In this document: positions 16,039 to 26,900 of the stretch, piece after piece
How positions within the stretch are numbered: the first letter of the stretch is position 1
Layout of the letters: each line of letters starts with the position of its first letter
Assembly: GCA_021199475.1 (NCBI GenBank)
Contig: JAJQHZ010000020.1
Span: forward strand, 1 to 45,989
Length of the DNA stretch: 45,989 bases
From: Lachnospiraceae bacterium
GTDB lineage: Bacteria; Bacillota; Clostridia; Lachnospirales; Lachnospiraceae
Direction: 5' to 3'
The notes under the pieces: generated by a model
What the model was told of the DNA's origin: nothing
Seen by the model: the letters and a program-made list of their open reading frames with translations, nothing else
The model's database searches: none
Position numbers and translations under genes: made by a program

Positions 16039-17601
16039 TTAATGTAATTTTCGCTTCTTCTGCTTTTGCTCCTGTTTTTGTTCCGGCCTTCGATCTGACT
16101 TCTGTTTGATCTTCTGTTCCTCTTTCTCCTGCGGCGGATTTCGCGCCTGCTGTTTTTGGGTCAATGGCGGATCTGTAGTTCTGACATTTCCTGTCAATGT
16201 CTGCCTTTCCTGTATAAAATCCGGCAGCTCTGTAAATCCAACGCTGTCCACGTACCAGGCTTTCGTTTTTCCATCCTGATTCATCAGAATCACATCACTC
16301 ACGGAAAGGGAATGACCCTTAAAATCTTCCGGAAGAGCCATGTTAAACCGTTCAAAAATCATATCCAGCGTTTCCACTTCAGAAAGAGTCTCAGTTTTTG
16401 AGAGATTGCTGACGTAGATCAGATCGTAATCAGCACCGTTCACTTTATGGTTCAGCTTTTGTAAAAGCTTCGTGCCTTCAAACAGATATTCCCGGCCTGC
16501 GCTGTCCCGGTTAATCTGGTAGATTCCAAAGGAATCCGCGCTACCGTTCAGAAGCATTTTTTCTACAGGTATCTGCTCCATGCGTTTTACCTCTGTCCGA
16601 AACAGATTGATAAAGCCATTCAATACAGCCGGATGGCTTGTCACAAGAGTGTGAGGCTGGATCAGCTGCACCGGATTCGATTTGTTCATTTCTGCAGCCA
16701 TTCGGGGGCAGGTTTTTACTGCCCAGCTTTTATTGTCCCATGAAAACCTGCCGTCATAACTTTTGTACAGCACAGTGGCCGCCAGTACAAAAGCAACCCG
16801 CTCCGCGCCAAATCCCTCCAGCACGGAAGTAACTGCTTTGTCCTCCAGTCTCATCCCGTCAAAGTGACTGCTGATTGCTTCCTCTATCGCCGTGCTGCAG
16901 GCATCGTTCAATCGATTCGATGACTGGAAAGCATCCATCTCTCCATGCTCACGCGCATACGAAAAGCTCTCTTTGTACACGGGTGGATAGACCGCCGGTT
17001 GCTCCTTCTCTCGATTCTGACTTTTTTCTTTTTCATCGTTCATCTCTGATATCCTTTCTTTTTTCGGAGGTACAAATCTGCGATGACAGCTGTAAACAAG
17101 TCCGGATCTGCACATATCCTGCAGCCAATCATCAAACTCCAGATACTCCTTCTTGTTAATGACCGTCTCATAAACCCGCTCTAACTGTTCTTTTGTGAAA
17201 AGCCGGTCTGCCAGCTCAGGACAGGTTTCCTTTACATCCTCGGCAAAACGGAAATAATCCCTGAAATAATCATCAAAGGTGTCGATATCTCCCTGATTCC
17301 GGAATGTCACGTAAGCTTTATCTTTCACAAAAGCAACCGCTTCATAGAATTTTGTCTCGCTGACCACCCATGTGATTGCTTCCTTCAGAACATCCAACGA
17401 CTGGCATGCAAAATAATGTCCATAAATCCGTCCGCTCGCCGCATAAATGTCAACACAAAACCAATAGGCAGAATGCGAAAAATCAACACGGTCTGCGTAC
17501 TGACAGCCCTTTTCTGTTCCGTAAATCTTCACCCTTTCAAGTTCGGCCAGCTGCTGCTCCTCATAATTCGATAACATTTCATAAAAATTCTGTGGTGTCA
17601 T
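16039..17601 (-). CDS. DUF3849 plus YodL-domain ICE protein
   Basis: A 520-residue protein with three parts. The first 170 or so residues are a domain I do not recognise. A DUF3849 domain follows at about 210-340 (SYAREHGEMDAF, then SHFDGMRLEDKAV and LEGFGAERVAFVLAATVLYK). A YodL domain spans about 350-475, ending with EDFKGHSLSVSDVILMNQDG and AWYVDSVGFTELP. The tail is Lys/Gln-rich and basic. Both domains are common in Firmicute ICE proteins near DarB-like genes, but their activity is unknown. The ATG at 17601 has AAAGGAG six bases upstream; a longer frame beginning at 17670 would overlap the preceding gene and lacks a site. Confidence 0.8.
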   Translation of the reverse strand: MTPQNFYEMLSNYEEQQLAELERVKIYGTEKGCQYADRVDFSHSAYWFCVDIYAASGRIYGHYFACQSLDVLKEAITWVVSETKFYEAVAFVKDKAYVTFRNQGDIDTFDDYFRDYFRFAEDVKETCPELADRLFTKEQLERVYETVINKKEYLEFDDWLQDMCRSGLVYSCHRRFVPPKKERISEMNDEKEKSQNREKEQPAVYPPVYKESFSYAREHGEMDAFQSSNRLNDACSTAIEEAISSHFDGMRLEDKAVTSVLEGFGAERVAFVLAATVLYKSYDGRFSWDNKSWAVKTCPRMAAEMNKSNPVQLIQPHTLVTSHPAVLNGFINLFRTEVKRMEQIPVEKMLLNGSADSFGIYQINRDSAGREYLFEGTKLLQKLNHKVNGADYDLIYVSNLSKTETLSEVETLDMIFERFNMALPEDFKGHSLSVSDVILMNQDGKTKAWYVDSVGFTELPDFIQERQTLTGNVRTTDPPLTQKQQARNPPQEKEEQKIKQKSDRRPEQKQEQKQKKRKLH

Positions 17602-17872
17602 GGTTCTCCTTTCCCTCAATCTCCGGCAGTCCAGGCAAGTCCATTCCGGCATCCTCCTGCTGCCAGACACGGGTCCTCGGCTGGCAGCGCGGCTTTCTCC
17701 AGCTATTCTTTCGACGTTTCCATTTTGAATCTCGATCTACTCTTCCAATGGCTGCGTAAGCCGTCGGGTCAGCATGGGTTGATCTACTTTCCCTGACCGT
17801 AAGCATTTCCTGAATTTCGTAATTTTCCTGCCTTGTAATCCAGTGGATAACTGGCTCATATCCATCCGTCAT
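17579..17872 (-). CDS. Small basic ICE protein
   Basis: A 97-residue protein that starts at the ATG at 17872, eight bases after AAGGAGAAAA. The open frame runs further upstream, but that part only shadows the giant gene. It is basic and Arg/Trp-rich (SKWKRRKNSWRKPRC) with a few cysteines near the C-terminus (CLDCRRL-like in another frame is not part of it). No domain is recognised. It overlaps the start of the DUF3849/YodL gene. Confidence 0.5.
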   Translation of the reverse strand: MTDGYEPVIHWITRQENYEIQEMLTVRESRSTHADPTAYAAIGRVDRDSKWKRRKNSWRKPRCQPRTRVWQQEDAGMDLPGLPEIEGKENHDTTEFL

Positions 17873-17933
17873 CCTTATTTTCTCCTTCTTTCTTAACAAA
17901 TTCCCAGAATGCCGCTGCTGCCATATGGAACAG

Positions 17934-20900
17934 TTACCTGTAAGAGTACGTTTTCGGTTTTGTGTTCCGAAAACGGCTCTGCTCCTGATTTTGACCGTAT
18001 GGGCTGCTTTGGCCTGGCTGCCTGTCTGAATTGCTATAGCTGTTTGGATTGCTATGGCTCTCCGAGTTCCCTTGCCAGCGTTGGCTTCCCTGATTTGACT
18101 GCCAATCACAGGATTGTCCCGTTTCGTCTCTTCCCGGAATGTCCCCGGCAGTAGCTGGCTGATTTCTTCCGCCAGAAGAGTCAGGCTCTGTCGGCGCAGT
18201 TTTCTCACCCACACCAACCGCATCGATACTGTCTTTTTTGTCCATATTCAGAAGCGCATTCAACTCTGCAAGGCGCGCAGATTTTTCCGCCAGCTCCTGT
18301 TCCTTCGGGAATGGTTTTTTCAGTTCTTCCTGCGCGTTCTGCATCTGCTGGCGCAGGTTCTCCAGTTTCTGCTCCGCTTCTGGCAGCAGTTTTTCCCCAA
18401 TCGAAGTCAATGCGTGGTTGATACGTGTGATGTTGCCGGTCGGGTCTTTTCCCAGCTCTACGTAATGCCACCCGCCGTTATTTTGGAGTATCAGAGTATA
18501 TTTCTGCGTAAGCATGACAAACTCTGCCTTCATGGAAAAGCCATGGTATTCCCCAATCTCTCCATCTACTCCCTCTGCCCTCATAGCGGTGGCAGCGTTG
18601 ATAATCGCCTCTCCCGCCTCCTTGTATTCTGTGTAGACCGTCCCATTGACTGTCATTGAAAAATGCTCCTTATCCAGTGCAGGGATTGCCGCTACCGCTT
18701 CGGCATCCGCTTTCAAGCCGACAATATACTGTTCGGTTGCCTTGATCTCGCCCGGATATTTTTTTGCAACATCTGACTCCAGCTGATAAAACTGGCTCTT
18801 GTAATTGGCTTTCAGAAGTTTAAGTTTGCTCACATCCACATCCAGCGACATCTTTTCCTTTATATAAGGGTTGCTTGTCGCAAGTGCCTTGATCTCCGCA
18901 TAGGTCAAAGCTGTATCATCTACATCCTCTGCGGAGCGTACCGGCGACTTTGAAGTCATGATCTGCGAAATGAATTTTTGCTTCGTCTCCAGCGTCTGCC
19001 ACGAAAACGCATCAAAGGTTCCTTCCGTAACATAGCGGTAGATTTTTACTTTTTTATTCTGGTTCCCCTGCCGAAGGATGCGGCCCTCGCGCTGCTCCAG
19101 ATCAGACGGTTTCCACGGCACATCCAGATGATGCAGCGCGATCAGCCGGTCCTGCACGTTCGTGCCGGCTCCCATTTTTGCGGTTGAGCCAACTAAAATA
19201 CGGACCTGACCGGTCCGCACTTTTTTAAACAATTCTTCTTTTTTTACTTCTGTATCTGCTGTATGAATGAACGCAATCTCCTCCGGAGGCACACCTTTTG
19301 CGACCAGCTTATTGCGCAGATCGTCATAGACATTGAAAGAACCGTCCTTTTTCGGTGTGGAAAGGTCGGAAAAGACAAGCTGTGTCAGACGTTTTTCCTC
19401 CGTCTCTTTCCAGATATTGTAAACATTGTCCGCACAGCGATTTACCTTGCTGTTTTCATCATCCGGAAGCATATCATTCAACAGGCGCTGATCCAATGCC
19501 AGTTTTCTGCCATCGGTCGTTATCTTGAGCATGTTATCGACTGATGAATCCACGCTGCCGTTCCGAACCAGATCCGCACGTTTGGAAAAAGTCTCTACCA
19601 TTTCTTTTTGAATCTCGCTCGGCTGCAGTTTCTCATCTATAAACTCCGACTCCGGGACAGGGAGATTCAGCATATCTGCTGTTTGCACATCTGCACATTC
19701 CCGGAAAACAGAGATTAATTCCGGCAAGTTGTAGAAGCGGGCGAACCTTGTTTTCGCCCGGTATCCTGTTCCTTCTGGCGACAATTCGATGGCGGTCACG
19801 GTCTCCCCAAAGGAAGCTGCCCAGGCATCGAAATTTCCCAAACCCATCTCCTGTAGTGTGTCATACTGCAAATATCGCATAATAGTATGCAATTCGGACA
19901 TCGTGTTGCTCACGGGTGTACCTGTAGCAAAAGTCACTCCCCTTCCGCCGGTGATCTCGTCCATATACTGGCATTTCATGAACATATCAGAAGATTTCTG
20001 TGCATCTGTCTGCGCAATTCCGGCCACATTATTCATTTTTGTATACAAAAATAGGTTCTTGTAATAATGTGATTCGTCTACAAACAATCTGTCAACTCCA
20101 AGTTGTCCAAATGTGACTACGTCATCCTTTCTGCTCTGGTCGTTCAGTTTCGCCAGCTTTGCTTCCAAAGAACGCTTTGTCTTCTCCAGCTGTTTTACCG
20201 TGAAGCTGCGTTTTCCAAGCCCGGATGCGTCAGCATCCGAAAGAGCAAGCATAATATCGTCAATCTGACGCTCAATGGATGCCGCCTGCCTCTCAACCGA
20301 AAGCGGAATCCGCTCAAACTGACTGTGCCCAATGATAATGGCGTCATACTGCCCGGTCGCAATCCGCGAACAGAATTTTTTTCGATTCGCCGGTTCAAAA
20401 TCCTTTTTTGTTGCCACCAGGACATTCGCTCCCAGGTAAAGCCGCAGGAAATCACTTCCCCATTGCTGGGTCAGATGATTCGGTACAACAAACAGACATT
20501 TTCGTGCCAGTCCCAGGCGGATGCTCTCCATCGCTGCTGCAGTCATCTCGAACGTTTTCCCAGCCCCAACGCAGTGTGCCAGGAGTGTATTATTACCATA
20601 CAAAATATGGGCGACAGCGTTCCTCTGGTGCTCCATCATCGTGATTTCCGGATTCATTCCCACAAATTGGATATGACTTCCATCATATTCGCGGGGTCGG
20701 ATCGAGTTAAACAGGGTGTTGTAAGTTCTGCAGATATCCTCCCGTCTGCCCATGTCACGGAAGATCCAGTCCTTAAACGCATCCTTGATCAGCTCCTGTT
20801 TCTGCTGGGCAAGAGTCGTTTCGTTCTGATTCAGGACACGTTTTTCTTTCCCATCGTCATCGGTAACGGTATCATAGATTTTCGTATCCCGCATATTCAG

Positions 20901-23900
20901 GGCATCCTCCAACAGGCGGTAGCCATTCGCCCGCTTTGTGCCATACGTGGAATTTGTTTTTACATTATACTTATCAAACGACTTCCCGGCAATCTGCCAC
21001 TGCCCGGTGTGCTTTGAATACAGGACTTTGATGTGTTCCCGCATCCTCCAGGGCGGGCGGAACATCTCTTCCATAAACTCCTGGATATATTCCTGCTTCA
21101 CCCAGGTAGCCCCCAGACGCACTTCAATCTCCGATGCATCCAGGTCTTTCGGCTGCACTTTTTCCAGATATTCCACATTTACAGCATATTTCCCGTCATG
21201 CGCAGCAGCTGCTTTTGCCACTTCCAGTTTTTTTCTGACATTGCCGGACAGATAATCGTCTGCCGTATGCCAGCCTGCAGTCTCATCTTCCTGCATTTCT
21301 TCTGCAGGGTCACGGAAAATCACTCCCTGCAAATCCAGAATGATTTTTCCATACTCCCCGGGTGTGCCAAGCAATTCCGCCATATAGGGAAGATCCACCT
21401 TTGCCTTTTCCCCAATAGAAAGAGCAAGCGCATCGCTGGCCGTATCCACATGAGACACCGGCTCCGCCCTGCGGATGGTTCTCCGTGTAAAAATATCTGC
21501 TTTGCGCTCCAGATTTCCATCTTCATCCAGCATCTCCAGGGACGCCAGCAGGCTGTAGCTGTTGTCATTGGAAAACGCCCGCTTGTTCATCCTGCTGCTA
21601 ATCAATCCATACTGTAAAGTAAACGAATCATATTGGCTTTCCAGTCTCTGTTGCAGTTTCCCCACTTCTTCATCACTGCCATCGTTAAGCTGGCCGTCAA
21701 TCAGTTCGCGAACAGTATCACGCAGGCCAACCATCCCCAGCACACGCGATTTCATATCTTTCGAGAGGGTCATCTTCCTCATCTGCGAGTTCTCGCGAAA
21801 GTAGACTTCCCCATCCCTCTCCGTGAAGCTGAAATTCTTTACAGTCGGGTCAGCCGGGATCATGGTTGTATCTTCAACCAGTTCATCATCTACAGGTTCA
21901 TATTCCGTAATCTCCCCAGTGATATGGTTTAATGCTTCGCGCAACTGGAGGGACAACTCCGTGCTCTCAGTGGCTTTTACTGTTACCTCCTGCCTGCCAT
22001 ACTGCGTACTTCTTGTCATAAACTCTCCCAGCACCATCTCCGGATGATGGACAAAATAAGAATTGACCATATACCCTTCCGGCGTGGTTCCAAGCTCCAC
22101 CCAATATGGATGTTCAATACTGACGCAGTCTCGCTTCTGCAAAAACAGGATATCCGCGACTACCCCGGTGTTTGCGTTCCGCAGGAACGTATTCCTCGGC
22201 AGCCGAACCGCCCCGAGCAGATCCGCCCGGTTGCCGAGATATTTCCTCACAGATGAATTCGTCTTGTCCATCGTATCACTCGATGTAATGACCGCAATCA
22301 CTCCACCGGGGCGCACCAGGTCAATCGACTTCGCTATAAAATAATCATGAATCAAAAATTTCTGACGGTCATACCGTTTATCCGCTACTTTATAAGAGCC
22401 AAATGGAACGTTCCCCATCACGCAATCGAAAAAATTGTCCGGGTACTGCGTTGTCTCAAATCCCTGCACAGAGACCGTATTCTTCTGATACAGCTGCTGT
22501 GCAATCCGGCCGGAAACACTGTCCAGCTCAACACCATACATTCTGGCAGCTTCCATGCTTTCCGGAATCAGGCCCATAAAATTTCCAACACCACAGGAAG
22601 GCTCAAGAATATTCCCAGAGCGAAAACCCATACGCTCAAGAGCTTCATACATTGCCTTAATAATGATCGGAGGGGTATAAAATGCATTTAGCGTAGAAGC
22701 CCTCGCTTCCTTATATTCATCCTCTGTAAGTGCAGAGCGGAGTTCCTGATACTCACCGTTCCATCCTTCTGCCCTTTCATCAAATGCCTGCGGGATACCG
22801 CCCCAGCCGACATAACGGGATAGCACCTCCTGTTCTTCTGCAGTCGCCAGACGGTTCTCCGCCTCCAATTTCTTCAACAAATGGATTGCATCCATATTTG
22901 CCCGGAACTTTGTTTTCTGTCCACCTGCTCCCAAATCATCGTCTGTGATGCGGAAATTGATGCGTTCCTGATGTTGTGATTGTGAGGCAGACTCTGCTTC
23001 TGTTTGGGGTTCAGTTTCTGTTTCAATTTCTGTCCGTACCTCTGGTTCTTTTTCAGAAAGCTCTGATGCCGGCTGTTCTAAACCTTCAGAAGATACCGGG
23101 TCTACTTCTCCTTCCGCCGGATTCAATTCCAATACGATACTTTTAAGTCTTACATTCTCCGGACCGTCCGCAGCTTCTTCTATATCCTCTGCATCATTTG
23201 TCTTCTCGCGTGGTCGTACCCGTTCTGCACCGTCTTCATTCAATGGCAGCTGATATTTTTCTCTGGCAGTTTCAACTTCTTCCTGCGTCATGACCTCTTC
23301 AGAAAGCGACTCAATCAGATCAGCAGAAATCCCGGCACTTCCACTCTGCAACTGTTCTTCCGCATCAGCAATCAGCTGCATCTGTTCCGGCGAAAAGTCC
23401 GGATCTGCCAATGGTACGATATCCAGTTCCTTTTGAGCCGCATCATAGATCACATCCATCTGCTCACCGCTGAAATCATCGTGGCTCACATTGCTTTGTT
23501 CCAGTGCATCTGCGACCCGCATTTCTGTTGAAAAATCGTAAACCGGTTCTTCCTCTTCATAATACGAACGGACAAATTCGACAGATTCATTCCGAAAGAT
23601 CGGGTAGCGGGCTTCTTTTGCCATCGTCATATCCTGCAGGCTGACAACACCAGTCTGGTAATCGACAGTATCAATCCGGAATTCCCGTCCATCCACATGA
23701 ATCACCGCATCCAGCGGCAGATAGTCTTTCCAGTTGAAATATTTCATCAGGCGGTGCGTACCATCTGGCCTCTCACTCATTAAGGCAAGGCTCTCCCCCT
23801 TTTCCCGGATCATTTCAGAAAATGCTGCCCACTGACTTACCGGGAAGGCCGTGAATAAACGCGTATCCTCTCCTGCCGGTTTTTCAAAAATCCGGCTTCG

Positions 23901-26900
23901 GATAATCTGCGATACAAGTCTCGCGTCATCCCCATAAAACTCAAAATATCCATGCTGTTCAAAGGCAACCAGGGTACTTTGGTAGCGTTCCTTGATTGTG
24001 TCGTACTCTTTAGCTGCTGTCTCACTCAGCTGCCATACGGTAAAAGACTCCGCCGGTGCCGACGCTGAAAGCATCTGATAGGTTGCTTCAAACACCTCGC
24101 TGTGCAACCGATTATGGAATCCTGTCTCGCCATAATACAGTCGATATAGTTCCATATTTCCCGAAGAGTCCACTGCACGCTTAATGGCCACATTTCCTTC
24201 TATCTCCGCATTTTCCCGGTCTGAATTTCTGCAGGCGTTTTGATATGCCGTATCTTTCAGAACCGCCGTCTCGACAATCGGGAAGTAATGTTCATACAGT
24301 TCGCGGATTGTAGGAGTCTGGGGCAGCGATTCAGGCGTTTTCGCTTCTGTAATCTCTTCTTCCGCTGATTCCGATTTTGATAATCCGGTCTCCTGTGATT
24401 CTTCTTTCTGCTCCTCCGTTTCTAACTGTTCTGCTTCCTGTGATTCAACATTAAATGCTTCTTTATCCGGCAGCTTTTCTTCCTTTGACTCTGTATGCTC
24501 GTTCTCCATTTTTGAGGTTTGGGTTTCCAGCTTCTCTGCCTCTGAAGCCCCCGCATCCTGCAGATTTCCTTCTGCAACACCAGCGTCAACCAAATCATCA
24601 TGCCGCTCCACGGTCTTTTCAGGTGCAGGCTCCGCCTCTTTCCGATCTCCCGTCACAGACTCAAATGCACCTGCACCCATAAAATCAAACAGCGTCAATT
24701 GCTGGTTTTCAAGCAACGGTTCCTTCCGCTCATTTTTATTTGGAAACAGGGTATAGCTGCCATCCACATACCCTCGCATATCTGCGAGAATTCCGGACCG
24801 CTCTTTATATCTATAATCATCGATAGGGAGTACAGCTAACGCTTCATCCATTGCCTTCAGAACGGTTTCCATTCTTTTGCGGTCTTCCAGAGCCTCCGTC
24901 AAATCTTCCAGGCTGCCCCCATAAGCAAGTACCTGATCCTGCTGATAGGCGAACGGACGCGGAATCTCCGGCGGCATTCCTCCATAAAAACTCAGGATTC
25001 TCGCAGCCATCGTCCTGCGTTCATACGAGACCATATGGTCATAGTCTGCAGCAGACAAAAAACGTCCATTTTCAATCAGGAAATCAATCCTTTGCGCCAC
25101 CTTTCTCCACGGCAGCAAGATCTCTGTCTCCGGATTGCGGATTCCATTTCTACTGAGCCGCAGCCCCTTACCGTCATAATCAGCCCAGGAATCATCCGCA
25201 CCTGAGAGGGCGTTGCTCTGACCGCCGGTTCCATATTTTTCTTTGATAAAATTTGTTCGATCTGCTATGGAATCGTTCTGCAGATAGAACGAATACGTAG
25301 AGAGCCTGCCGTCCGAATACGCACCTCCTCTTGCCAGATACGCGTCAATCTCATCCTGCGTGATAAACATCTTGTGCTCCCGCCACTGAAAGCCTGTCCG
25401 AGCTTGATACGGCATTGTTGCTAATGCCAGACGCCGAAACTGCCGCAGGACTTTTTCGGGGCTGTAAAGATGGGATCGCATCAGGTCATGGTTGTTTTCA
25501 TATACGTTCACAAACCCTTCGAGCCGTGCATTCAGGTCAACCAGGAAGTCATGCTGTGCAAGAAGGTCCGACAGTTTTTCCTCAATATCCGGAAACCCAC
25601 CGGAAAATGGCTCTAAGTCCGCAAAAACGTGTTCCGCAACACCGTCCGCCATTTTCCTTTCAAAAAAAGCCAGGGACTGCGCGTGTTCCTTTATCACAGT
25701 GTCCCGCGCCGCATCCAGTACCGGCTGCAATGCATATTCGCCCTGCTTCAATAACTGGTGGATACGGTTGCTCACGTTCTCCCACGATAAAAATGCCTTA
25801 TCCAGGATCTGGTCATGCACCGTATGTCCAAGCGCGATCTGCATCCCGGATGGGTCAAACCACACCGAATACTCCTTCCCATCAATTTCAAAGCCTTTGC
25901 CACCTGTGCCGTATTCCGTGCGGACAAATTCCGTGTATTCCTCGTCCGTCTGTTCTGACATGAAATTATGGATCAGGCGCGGCAGGCTGTGATTTTTATT
26001 GCCGCCGGTCCGCAGAATTTCATCTACTACATCTGACGGTATCGAGATCTCTCCGGCATAAAGTGCCGCCTGGCGTTCCTCGATGTCACGGATCTGCTCC
26101 TCCATCGTCGGAATTACGGGCAAAGATAAAGCAGAGACTATTTCGGCCTCTGCTTCATCAATTACTGTTCCATTGGTTTCTTCGGGCTGATCTTCAATCA
26201 GATGTAAATCAGTTCCTGATAAATGGTCTCTTCCGCCATCTCCTTCAGGCTGTTCTGGTGGGCTACCCACGCCATCTGGTCGCTCTTGTCCGGTCCCGGA
26301 TATGCTTTCTGCAGGCCTTCCATCAGGACTTCCAGACGTTCCTGCGCGGTCTTCTCGATGTCCGCCAGATAACTGTTCAGCTTCCCCTGCAGCAGGAGTG
26401 ACGAGTACATCCCCCGCTTGTTCTCCTTCAGGTACGTTTCCCGGAGCATCCCGTACTTCCCGATGCTCTCTTCCGGTGTCTCGTCTGTGATGGTCAGATT
26501 CGGATAAAGATAATCCCCGCTGCGGTAATAATTCAGTTCCATGATCAGTTCCTCCTTTTTGTTCTGCTGTGTGTTCCGCTTTATGGTCTGTTTCTGACTT
26601 ATCAGATTCCTGCACTGCCTGCTGCTTCGTTTCGGATTCTTCTGCTTTCCGAACCGCCGGATGAGCGGCTTCCGTTTTCTCAGGTCCCTGATTTGTCCTG
26701 TTGGAAGTATTGTAGCCTTCCCGATTCTGATTTGCAACTTTGTCGCGGCTCTCTTCCAAAATTATTTTCCGCACCGTTCGTCCGATATCGATCAGCACCG
26801 GCTCACTGGCCTGCCATACCGCATCGCCCAGATGCGCCAGGACTCCGATATCCCGGTATTTTACAATATCCCTGTAGTCAATTGCTCCCACATAATCTGC

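Noticed and set aside
20103-21017. 304-residue open frame on the plus strand
   Set aside because: It lies antisense to the helicase part of the DarB-like gene; the composition is that of a shadow frame.
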